Source of the DNA: Candidatus Zhuqueibacterota bacterium 4484_87
Lineage (GTDB): Bacteria; Zhuqueibacterota; Zhuqueibacteria; Thermofontimicrobiales; Thermofontimicrobiaceae
NCBI GenBank assembly: GCA_002085355.1
Contig: NATN01000212.1
Location: 1 to 5,442 of the forward strand
Length of the DNA stretch: 5,442 bases
Direction: 5' to 3'
Of this stretch, positions 1 to 5,442 are shown one piece after another (positions within the stretch are counted from its first letter, which is position 1; every line of letters starts with the position of its first letter). A model generated the notes under the pieces. The model did no database searches and had not been told where the DNA came from. It worked only from the letters and a program-made list of their open reading frames with translations. The position numbers were made by a program, and so were the translations under genes.

Positions 1-1383
1 GGGCAAAAACGTACTGTCGGCCGGACTCATCTCTCCTGCTGCCCAGACGTCGTCTAACTCACGGATAGCGCTGTCGGCATCTACTTCGATAAACAGTCGA
101 TATTCTCCTGCCTCTTTGGGCAGGTTCAACTGCAAAAATTTAACAAAAGAGTCCACGCGAGAAGGATTAAACTCTTGCAAAATAGCTGGATTATAACTAA
201 AGGTATTCAAAACAACTTTTTCTTGCGCTACGTTATTGGTTAGTTTTGCTATTTTTGCTGTTACTTTGAAGGAATCAGAAACTGCTTTCCCGCCGATATT
301 TTTCAGAGAAACTAACGGCATAACAGTAGTTCCAGGTGAATAAATTACATTCTCATTAAGAGAAGAAATATTCACTGTTAAATCCGGCTCTGCCATTATG
401 TAAATGATTCGCCCAAATCCTTTGGTAAAATCGCCCCATCTCAATTCTCCGGAATTTTGTTCCTGGCGCATAAATGAGGGATCATCGCCATTCCCATTCA
501 GGCATTCTTTCCTCAAATAATTATTGTCAAAATTAATCAAAATCTGCCGTAACGAATCCTGCTTCAGCGTGTCATCATGCCAGATATATTTGTTTGACTG
601 TATCAAGGAATCGACATCAGGGATGCTGCTAATAAAATTTAAGTTATCCGGGAAATTATCAATAACCTGAACATTGTGAGCCGTGACGACCTGGCATTTA
701 TACCTGATAATAAAAACGCCCTGTTCGCCGGGATAATATACCCTATCTGCTTTATTTACATATTTCGATACTGAAAAGTTAGGCGATTTTGCGATCTGCA
801 TCGTCCATATTTCTTCAGATCTTGGAAAATATTCATTATTCCAGGTGTAAAGCTCGAAATAAAAGATGAGATTTGTTGAAAATTGGACAGAATCAATTTT
901 GAAGGTTATATTTAATTCATAAGGAGATTCATCGACATTATTTGTTGGAATTAACTCCTTGAGATAAATAATCAAAGAATCCATCTTGTTTTTGTACTGT
1001 GGATTTTCAAAGACCTCTGTTCTCTGCCTGAAATAGACAGAATCGTCCCCGGTGACTGACTGAAACCAGCAATACAAATTATGCCCAACGCCCTTTTTCA
1101 GTACATTTGGTGCGAGCATGTGTATTTTCAAACTATCTATTGTGCTGCCTGTCAGATTAGCAATCTTCAGATGAAGCGTCTCAGTGCGATTATCGTAAGT
1201 CTCGGTTGAGCCGGAGACATCAATAACCAATCCCTCAGCAGGCTTGGTAACATTATCTCGATTCATCGAAGATTGCAACGAGAAATTTTGTTGGGCGAAT
1301 AATTGTTCTCCATATTGAAAAAACGAAAAGATCAAGAACAGAAAGATGAGAGTGATTCGAAAAACATTTCGAAATTTTTCCAT
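1..1383 (-). CDS. Exported DUF11/CARDB-type surface protein, 3' end missing
   Basis: The reading frame is open for 461 codons from ATG at 1383 to the window edge, with no stop, so the C-terminus is missing. The start is fixed by a strong Shine-Dalgarno sequence four bases upstream and by an immediate signal peptide: basic start MEKFRNVFR, hydrophobic core at about residues 10-22, likely cleavage after LFA at residue 30. The mature part is beta-rich and has no enzyme motif that I recognise. Residues about 200-300 resemble a DUF11-like repeat (YYPGEQGVFIIRY, then NVQVIDNFPDNLNFISSIP). Residues about 333-450 resemble CARDB (PDLTVNI, then TVMPLVSLKNIGGKAVSDSF, then REL near the end). Such domains are typical of cell-surface or adhesion proteins. 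An extracellular structural or binding role is inferred, and no ligand can be named. It has its own promoter and leader and is separate from the two-component operon. Any C-terminal sorting or anchoring signal would lie outside the window. Confidence 0.85.
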   Translation of the reverse strand, partial: MEKFRNVFRITLIFLFLIFSFFQYGEQLFAQQNFSLQSSMNRDNVTKPAEGLVIDVSGSTETYDNRTETLHLKIANLTGSTIDSLKIHMLAPNVLKKGVGHNLYCWFQSVTGDDSVYFRQRTEVFENPQYKNKMDSLIIYLKELIPTNNVDESPYELNITFKIDSVQFSTNLIFYFELYTWNNEYFPRSEEIWTMQIAKSPNFSVSKYVNKADRVYYPGEQGVFIIRYKCQVVTAHNVQVIDNFPDNLNFISSIPDVDSLIQSNKYIWHDDTLKQDSLRQILINFDNNYLRKECLNGNGDDPSFMRQEQNSGELRWGDFTKGFGRIIYIMAEPDLTVNISSLNENVIYSPGTTVMPLVSLKNIGGKAVSDSFKVTAKIAKLTNNVAQEKVVLNTFSYNPAILQEFNPSRVDSFVKFLQLNLPKEAGEYRLFIEVDADSAIRELDDVWAAGEMSPADSTFLP

Positions 1384-1387
1384 TTTT

Positions 1388-1394
1388 CCTCCCC
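1388..1394 (-). promoter_or_regulatory. Shine-Dalgarno site of the exported protein gene
   Basis: On the minus strand GGGGAGG is followed by four A residues and then ATG at 1383. It is the strongest ribosome-binding site in the window and decides the start of the exported-protein gene. Confidence 0.8.
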
Positions 1395-1507
1395 ATGAAT
1401 GAAATGTGGCGTTGAGTAAATGCGGTGAGATGAGTTCATTAAAAATGATTCTCTGTGGCAATTCAATTTCAGGCCCGATAATTATCTTTTCAATTTTCGG
1501 ATCAGTT

Positions 1508-1524
1508 TCCGTTCTGTGAACAGA
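1508..1524 (-). repeat. Leader hairpin, 7-bp stem and 3-nt loop
   Basis: The minus strand reads TCTGTTC, then ACA, then GAACGGA. This forms seven pairs including one G-U wobble, with a three-base loop. No U-run follows, so it is not an intrinsic terminator. It lies inside a possible 10-codon reading frame (1502-1534, MKIVCSQNGN) that has no visible Shine-Dalgarno site. The hairpin may influence mRNA stability or translation, but this is inference. Confidence 0.35.
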
Positions 1525-1615
1525 CGATTTTCATAGATGTATTTTAAAAGCAGTCTTTCCCAAAGAAGCAAGATTATAAATATAGCAAGTTCTTATCGCC
1601 TTTTCGCAATTCAAC

Positions 1616-1633
1616 AACAATATAAATATTGTT
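1616..1633. promoter_or_regulatory. Operator-like perfect dyad on the -10 box
   Basis: AACAATAT and ATATTGTT are exact reverse complements separated by AA. Together they make an 18-bp palindrome that covers the whole -10 hexamer (1619-1624) and part of the spacer. A repressor bound here would block RNA polymerase. The sequence matches no operator consensus that I can name with confidence. The region is AT-rich, so chance symmetry is a real alternative. Confidence 0.4.
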
Positions 1634-1647
1634 ATTTAGTTTGTCAA
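1619..1647 (-). promoter_or_regulatory. Sigma-70-type promoter for the exported protein gene
   Basis: On the minus strand TTGACA (1647-1642) is followed by a 17-base spacer and TATATT (1624-1619). That is a perfect -35 box, ideal spacing and a -10 box one base from TATAAT. The predicted start is near 1612, pointing at the exported-protein gene. A-tracts lie directly upstream. This is the best promoter match in the window, but AT-rich DNA yields such matches by chance more often than average. Confidence 0.6.
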
Positions 1648-1650
1648 GTA

Positions 1651-1676
1651 TTTTTTTCAATTTTTTAATTTTTTTT
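1651..1676 (-). promoter_or_regulatory. Phased A-tracts, UP-element-like, upstream of the -35 box
   Basis: On the minus strand there are runs of eight (1676-1669), six (1666-1661) and seven (1657-1651) A residues. Their centres are about 9 to 9.5 bp apart and they end four bases before TTGACA. Such tracts bend DNA and can bind the RNA polymerase alpha C-terminal domain. The tracts are seen directly, while the promoter-boosting role is inferred from their position. Confidence 0.45.
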
Positions 1677-1790
1677 AACATTATATATTATTTGTGCTCA
1701 TTATTCTTTTTTATTTTAATAAGTTACGATTTATTTATACTTTTCTCATTATTTAATTTAAAATTAGTGCTAAAAATAAACCAATTGGAA

Positions 1791-1834
1791 AATCATTTCA
1801 TTAATTTTTATTTTCACGGTAATCATTTCATCAA
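1791..1834. repeat. Two direct repeats 30 bp apart
   Basis: AATCATTTCATTAA (1791-1804) and AATCATTTCATCAA (1821-1834) differ at one of 14 positions and start exactly 30 bp apart, close to three helical turns. They lie about 145-190 bp upstream of the -35 box of the exported-protein promoter. They could be paired binding sites for a regulator. Given the base composition, chance cannot be excluded. Confidence 0.3.
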
Positions 1835-2038
1835 CTATTCTGATTCTGTTGAAAATCTTAATAAGATAAAAAGGGAAATTTACTCGTAGAAAATGACTGA
1901 GCCAATGGGCATCAAGGGACTCAAAACAATGCAGATTTATCAACAAGCAGGTTGGGACAGACAGATTGTCGTTGGAATCAATGAATGTTCGATTTAAAAT
2001 CTGGGGATTAGCAATTTTTTCGTATGCTTCAGGCAGGC

Positions 2039-3406
2039 TTATTCTTCAATGCGGATTCCGAGTGATGCTAATTTTCGATATAGCGTGGCTTCTCCGATGT
2101 GCAAATCCTGTGCGGTTTTTCCCCTGTGGAAATTATTTTTTTTCAGGACGCGCAAAATGAACTCACGTTCAAATTTTTCCGTGGCTTCTTTTAAACTCAA
2201 TTCAGTTGACAACATCCCGCTTTTTTCGTCTGTCGAGATTTCCGGCGGCAGATCGTCCAGCGTGATCATTTCTCCCTGGCAAAAAATCATGGCGCGTTCA
2301 ATGACATTTTGCAGTTCACGGATTTCGCCTTTCCATTTTCGATTCATAAAAAGCTGCATCACTTCCGGATCCACACCGCGGACGTTTCTGTTCATTTGGC
2401 CACGAAAATTTTGAATAAACTGATTGACCAGAAGCGGAATATCTTCCGGCCTTTCAGACAACGAAGGTAGTTTGATATGAATAATGTTCAGTCGATAAAA
2501 AAGGTCTTCGCGAAAGCTGCCCTTTTTTACTTCTTCGGCAAGATCGCGATTGCTGGCAGCAATGATGCGTACATCCACTTTCTGAGGTTGATTGCTTCCG
2601 ACAGGAATGATTTCTTTTGACTCAATGGCACGCAGAAGTTTTGCCTGGATATTGATGGGGACTTCACTAATTTCATCGAGAAAAAGCGTGCCTTTTTCCG
2701 CTGCCTTAAAAAAACCTTCCGTGTCCGCAATTGCGCCGGTGAACGCCCCTCTTTTATGACCGAAAAGCTCACTCTCGAACAAAGTTTCTGACACGGACGC
2801 GCAATTCAATGGCACAAACCTGCCTTTTGTCCTCGGGCTGTTGAAATGAATGGCGCGCGCGACAAGTTCTTTACCTGTCCCACTGTTGCCGGTAATGAGA
2901 ACATTCGCGCTGGTCTGACTGACCTGACGGATGATTTGAAATACCTGCTGAATAGCAGCGCTCTTGCCCACAATGTTATCAAATTTATATTGACTATTAA
3001 GTTCTTGGCGTAGTGCCTGATTTTCAGCGGCAATTTCTTTATGCTGAAGTAATTTGGAAATTTTCAAATAAACATCTTCAAAATTCAACGGCTTGATCAA
3101 ATAATCAAACGCCCCTTTGCGCAATGCTAAAATTGCGGTTTCCATCGATGCATAGGCAGTAATGATGATGAATGGAATTCTCGGGTTAAATTCAGCGACT
3201 TTTTCCATCAATTCCAGCCCGTTCATTCCCGGCATGGAGATGTCAGAAATTACGGCATCGAAATCCGCTCCGTCCGTGACGATCAAATCCAGTGCTTGCT
3301 CAGCAGTGGAACATTGTGTGCACTGATAACCGCGATTGGATAGTACAATGGTCAAAGATTCCAGCAAAATTTGATCGTCATCGACGATGAGTAATTTTTC
3401 ATTCAT
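2039..3406 (-). CDS. NtrC-family sigma-54-dependent response regulator
   Basis: This 455-residue protein has the full three-domain layout and normal length of the family. The receiver (about 1-120) has the acidic residues D9-D11, phospho-acceptor D55 in VISDISMPG, T83 and K105. A linker leads to the AAA+ domain (about 143-372), with Walker A GNSGTGKE (173-180), the sigma-54 contact loop GAFTGA (220-225), Walker B LFLDE (241-245) and arginine-finger region FREDLFYRLN (298-307). The sensor II stretch reads WKGEIRELQN (358-367) where most relatives have WPGNVRELQN. The C-terminal Fis-type helix-turn-helix (about 408-451) ends in GEATLYRKLASLGI. When phosphorylated, such proteins form rings that use ATP to open sigma-54 polymerase complexes. 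It starts inside the end of the kinase gene, so that kinase is its likely partner. The stop is TAA. The regulon cannot be named, so no gene symbol is given. Confidence 0.95.
   Translation of the reverse strand: MNEKLLIVDDDQILLESLTIVLSNRGYQCTQCSTAEQALDLIVTDGADFDAVISDISMPGMNGLELMEKVAEFNPRIPFIIITAYASMETAILALRKGAFDYLIKPLNFEDVYLKISKLLQHKEIAAENQALRQELNSQYKFDNIVGKSAAIQQVFQIIRQVSQTSANVLITGNSGTGKELVARAIHFNSPRTKGRFVPLNCASVSETLFESELFGHKRGAFTGAIADTEGFFKAAEKGTLFLDEISEVPINIQAKLLRAIESKEIIPVGSNQPQKVDVRIIAASNRDLAEEVKKGSFREDLFYRLNIIHIKLPSLSERPEDIPLLVNQFIQNFRGQMNRNVRGVDPEVMQLFMNRKWKGEIRELQNVIERAMIFCQGEMITLDDLPPEISTDEKSGMLSTELSLKEATEKFEREFILRVLKKNNFHRGKTAQDLHIGEATLYRKLASLGIRIEE
3399..3406 (-). promoter_or_regulatory. 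8-base kinase/regulator overlap, likely translational coupling
   Basis: ATGAATGA holds the regulator's ATG (3406-3404) and the kinase's TGA (3401-3399) in different frames. Upstream of the regulator start there is only a poor, distant GGA, about 13 bases away. Ribosomes finishing the kinase probably restart here, which would keep the two proteins in proportion. Confidence 0.65.
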
Positions 3407-5282
3407 CTGCTATTTCATCCAAGTCTTTCAAAATTGGTAAAATAATATGAAAGGCAGTTCCCTGATTTTCTTCGCTTTCTACCACAATTTCGCCGGAAAA
3501 CCCCCTCACAATATTGTAGCACACCCAGAGTCCGAGGCCTGTGCCTTTCCCCGGTTTTTTAGTTGTGAAAAACGGTTCAAAAATATGATCCTGATATTTT
3601 TGCGGAATACCGACGCCGTTGTCTATGACTCTGATGATTATTTTTTCGCCCACAAGTTGAGTTGAAATCGAAATTTCGCCATCATTTCGCCCATCCAGAG
3701 CATCACCGGCGTTCAGTAAAATATTAATCAACACTTGCAACAACTGGTCAAAAGACGCCCTAATCATGGGCAAACGGGGCAATAAATCTTGTTTGATTTT
3801 GAAATGCTTCAATCTTTTGTCGTACCGAACAATGTGCAGCGCCTCTTCAATCACTTGATTGACCGACACTTCTTTCACATCAGTGGAAATCGGTTTGGAA
3901 AAATTCACCAGTTCGCGCACAATTCGGGCGATACGATCGATTTGTTCGCGGATTATTTTCAGCTTATCCTTGTTCCATTCATCGTCACTGCGCTCGTAAA
4001 GTAACTGTGCCAGAGAAGAAATTGCCGTCAACGGCGAGCCAACTTCATGGGCGATACCGGCTGCCAACTGTCCCACAGCGGATAATTTCTCCGAATGGAT
4101 CAGTTGCTGTTCCAGCCGCCGCTGCTCTGTAATATCATGCGCGATCACTGAACTGCCGCGATAATTTCCTTTTTCATCCCGAATGGCTGTCCGCGTAATA
4201 CGCAGCAATAATTTCCTGCCATCGTGAGTGATGCGCTCAGTTTCCCAGTCTTTGACAAAGCCTTTTTCTTTGACAATTTTATTGATCAACTCAATTTCCT
4301 GTCTCGATTTATCATCATTGGGAACAATGAGCGAAATATGCTTGCCAATCATTTCATCAGCGCTGTAACCGTACATCTGCGCAGCCTGTTTATTCCACAT
4401 TTTCACGCAATCGTTTTCGTCCAGCACAAAAATCGCTTCTGCAGCATCATCAAAAATATTGGAAAGAAATCGCTGATATTCTTTGAGCGAATCTTCGCTC
4501 TTTTGTCTTTCCGTTACATCATTCAACAGCACATTGACGCCGATAATGTCGCCTTTTTCTTCCCGAAGCGGAGAAATTTTGAAATCAATGATTCTTTTCC
4601 CCATGCGCAACGATTGATGTGATACAGATTGTAATTCAAACGACTCTCCCGTGCGTAGCGTCTGCTCAAATCTTCCAAAAACACCTTCTTCTTTCAATGC
4701 AGGAAACAGTTCGATTATTGGCTTGTTCAAAACTTCACTTTCCTGAACGCGATATATTTTTTCCAGGCCGCTTCCCCAATAAATGATGCGCAAGTCCCGA
4801 TCCAAAATGAACAATCCGATGTCAGAAAAATTGACCTCACTGCGAAGCAGATCATTCGCTTTTTCAAACAATTTTTTCTGACCGGCAAGTATCTCATTCT
4901 GAAATCCGTGATAACGTTTCAGAGCAATGAGCAGCGCTTTCTCAAACCTTTCCGAAAAAGAAACCAGATTTTTCCATACTTCTTCGCTCTGTTCAAAATA
5001 ATCAAACGCTAATTGACAAATAGCGCGTTTCATCACCACCAGTTCGTTGAGAAAAATGCTCACCCATGAAGAATCTTCAAAACCTTTGCGCAAGATAAAG
5101 TCATCGATGGTTTTTTTAAGACTGCTATCTTTTTGCTGGCTCAACAAAATGAAAAAGTCAAACAGCGTATTTTCATCAATACCCTGAAATGGGACATGTT
5201 GTTTCTTTTTCAGTTTTTCTCGCCATAAAGCTAATATTTTTTCTCGTGAATCGCGCAAAAATTGCGTCATACTCGTAGTCAT
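3399..5282 (-). CDS. Cytosolic PAS-PAS sensor histidine kinase, NtrB-like
   Basis: This 627-residue kinase probably phosphorylates the response regulator encoded directly after it. Residues 1-135 are helical (starting MTQFLRDSREKILALWREKL) and resemble the RsbRD/RsbU-type N-terminal sensor fold; this is a tentative match. Two PAS domains follow, at about 150-260 (IGLFILDRDLRIIYWG) and 270-388 (AAEAIFVLDENDCVKMWN, ending VIAHDITEQRRL). The dimerisation/phosphotransfer domain has H412 in AAGIAHEVGSPLTAI. The ATPase domain has the N box (N520, N524 in NILLNAGDAL), G1 DNGVGIP (554-560), F box IFEPFFTTK (567-575) and G2 GKGTGLGL (578-585), so all catalytic motifs are present. No membrane segment or signal peptide is seen, so it should sense a cytoplasmic cue. 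ATG at 5282 is preferred to TTG at 5285 because GAGAGG lies six bases before the ATG; a later ATG at 5270 is less likely. Confidence 0.93.
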   Translation of the reverse strand: MTTSMTQFLRDSREKILALWREKLKKKQHVPFQGIDENTLFDFFILLSQQKDSSLKKTIDDFILRKGFEDSSWVSIFLNELVVMKRAICQLAFDYFEQSEEVWKNLVSFSERFEKALLIALKRYHGFQNEILAGQKKLFEKANDLLRSEVNFSDIGLFILDRDLRIIYWGSGLEKIYRVQESEVLNKPIIELFPALKEEGVFGRFEQTLRTGESFELQSVSHQSLRMGKRIIDFKISPLREEKGDIIGVNVLLNDVTERQKSEDSLKEYQRFLSNIFDDAAEAIFVLDENDCVKMWNKQAAQMYGYSADEMIGKHISLIVPNDDKSRQEIELINKIVKEKGFVKDWETERITHDGRKLLLRITRTAIRDEKGNYRGSSVIAHDITEQRRLEQQLIHSEKLSAVGQLAAGIAHEVGSPLTAISSLAQLLYERSDDEWNKDKLKIIREQIDRIARIVRELVNFSKPISTDVKEVSVNQVIEEALHIVRYDKRLKHFKIKQDLLPRLPMIRASFDQLLQVLINILLNAGDALDGRNDGEISISTQLVGEKIIIRVIDNGVGIPQKYQDHIFEPFFTTKKPGKGTGLGLWVCYNIVRGFSGEIVVESEENQGTAFHIILPILKDLDEIADE

Positions 5283-5288
5283 CAATCG

Positions 5289-5294
5289 CCTCTC
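5289..5294 (-). promoter_or_regulatory. Shine-Dalgarno site of the histidine kinase gene
   Basis: GAGAGG on the minus strand is followed by six bases and ATG at 5282. It lies in the 13-base gap after the upstream gene's stop codon. The spacing supports ATG at 5282 over the TTG one codon earlier, which would leave only three bases. Confidence 0.65.
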
Positions 5295-5295
5295 A

Positions 5296-5442
5296 CTAAA
5301 TCACAGCTTTCAAATAATAATATATCATAATAAATGAAACCGTTGTTTTTAAAACCGTGCCCAACAACGTCCCTAACAATGTCCCCCAACCTGCCCGCAA
5401 CGCATCTTTTCCGCCTTTGCCAATCATAAGCTCGACAACGAC
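5296..5442 (-). CDS. DUF456-type membrane protein, C-terminal end only
   Basis: Only the last 48 codons and the TAG stop (5298-5296) are present; the frame is open to the right edge. The peptide runs VVVELMIGKGGKDALRAG, then the glycine-rich GTLLGTLLGTVLKTTVSF, and ends in a hydrophobic IMIYYYLKAVI. This matches my memory of the C-terminal end of DUF456 proteins: a short charged stretch with a K/R-x-ALRAG-like turn, followed by a G-x3-G-x3-G membrane helix. DUF456 proteins are small multi-span inner-membrane proteins of unknown function. The kinase gene starts 13 bases after its stop on the same strand, so the two are probably co-transcribed. Glycine-zipper membrane helices occur in other families, so the family call is moderate while the membrane character is clear. 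Confidence 0.7.
   Translation of the reverse strand, partial: VVVELMIGKGGKDALRAGWGTLLGTLLGTVLKTTVSFIMIYYYLKAVI

Larger units (their letters stand above)
1384..1612 (-). promoter_or_regulatory. Long 5' leader of the exported protein gene
   Basis: If transcription starts about seven bases below the -10 box, near 1612, the mRNA carries about 230 untranslated bases before ATG at 1383. This stretch is less AT-rich than the DNA upstream of it. It holds a compact hairpin (1508-1524) and a 10-bp palindrome GATAATTATC (1477-1486). I do not recognise any known riboswitch or leader family. A perfect TATAAT at 1573-1578 could be the -10 box of a second promoter, but no -35 hexamer sits at the right distance. 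The leader length therefore depends on the promoter call. Confidence 0.45.
1648..2038. other. AT-rich intergenic region without a supported gene
   Basis: Between the regulator's stop codon and the -35 box I see no gene on either strand. The half nearer the promoter (about 1648-1880) is extremely AT-rich with long T and A runs. The half next to the regulator gene is closer to average composition. It contains the A-tracts and one direct repeat described separately. No convincing intrinsic terminator follows the regulator gene. The best stem (1899-1922) has only five pairs, a 14-base loop and no clean U-run. Confidence 0.6.

Noticed and set aside
1456..1471. Possible sigma-54 site on the plus strand, TGGCA then TTTCA
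   Set aside because: The -24 half is good, but the G of the -12 GC pair is missing. It points away from the exported-protein gene with no gene downstream on that strand.
1502..1534. 10-codon upstream frame MKIVCSQNGN in the leader
   Set aside because: There is no Shine-Dalgarno site before its ATG and no run of regulatory codons typical of an attenuator. It is too short to support on sequence alone.
1573..1578. TATAAT on the minus strand as the main -10 box
   Set aside because: The hexamers 16 to 18 bases upstream (GGCGAT, AGGCGA, AAGGCG) do not resemble TTGACA, and there is no extended -10 TG. It is kept only as an alternative start.
1629..1889. 86-codon plus-strand open frame in the AT-rich spacer
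   Set aside because: It starts at a TTG with no Shine-Dalgarno site. Its product is a low-complexity F/I/L/N peptide as expected from translated AT-rich DNA, and it runs across the promoter elements on the other strand. The NHFIN motif it repeats is just the DNA direct repeat.
1899..1922. Possible terminator after the response regulator gene
   Set aside because: The stem is only GAGUC/GGCUC with a G-U pair, the loop is 14 bases, and the bases after it (AGTCATTTTC) are not a clean U-run.
2049..2414. 121-codon plus-strand open frame inside the response regulator gene
   Set aside because: It lies opposite well-conserved receiver/AAA+/Fis coding sequence and its translation has no recognisable domain. 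The other long frames inside the kinase and regulator genes are shadows for the same reason.
5348..5362. Possible sigma-54 site on the minus strand upstream of the kinase gene
   Set aside because: GGGCACG resembles the -24 element, but the -12 element reads TAAA instead of TTGC. It also lies inside the coding sequence of the DUF456-type gene.
1..5442. CRISPR arrays, tRNA or rRNA genes, insertion sequences
   Set aside because: No regularly spaced repeats, no tRNA-like cloverleaf, no rRNA-like stretch, and no transposase fragment or terminal inverted repeats were seen on either strand.

Overview
The window looks like chromosomal DNA from a moderately AT-rich Gram-negative bacterium. All supported genes are on the minus strand. 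The mix of a signal-peptide-bearing DUF11/CARDB-type surface protein with an NtrB/NtrC-like sigma-54 two-component pair suggests the FCB side of the tree, such as Calditrichota or KSB1-like lineages. This placement is an impression from protein style only. The one good promoter is a classic -35/-10 sigma-70 type, which argues mildly against Bacteroidota proper.

Reading in the direction of transcription (high to low coordinates), the window begins with the last 48 codons of a DUF456-type membrane protein (5296-5442). After 13 bases comes a cytosolic PAS-PAS histidine kinase (3399-5282). Its last 8 bases overlap the start of an NtrC-type response regulator with receiver, AAA+ sigma-54 activator and Fis-type DNA-binding domains (2039-3406). 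These three genes look like one operon whose promoter lies beyond the right edge. The kinase presumably phosphorylates Asp55 of the regulator, which then activates sigma-54 promoters elsewhere. I found no convincing -24/-12 site in the non-coding DNA shown.

The 655 bases from 1384 to 2038 hold no gene I can support. They contain a very AT-rich stretch, three A-tracts, a near-consensus sigma-70 promoter (TTGACA, 17 bases, TATATT) and an 18-bp perfect dyad lying on the -10 box. A leader of about 230 nt with a small hairpin and a strong Shine-Dalgarno sequence follows. This promoter should drive the last gene, an exported beta-rich protein with DUF11-like and CARDB-like domains (1-1383). That gene runs off the left edge without a stop codon.

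I did not find a clearly new biological system. The most interesting items are the promoter/dyad/leader arrangement in front of the secreted protein, the uncharacterised helical N-terminal domain of the kinase, and the altered sensor II motif of the regulator.
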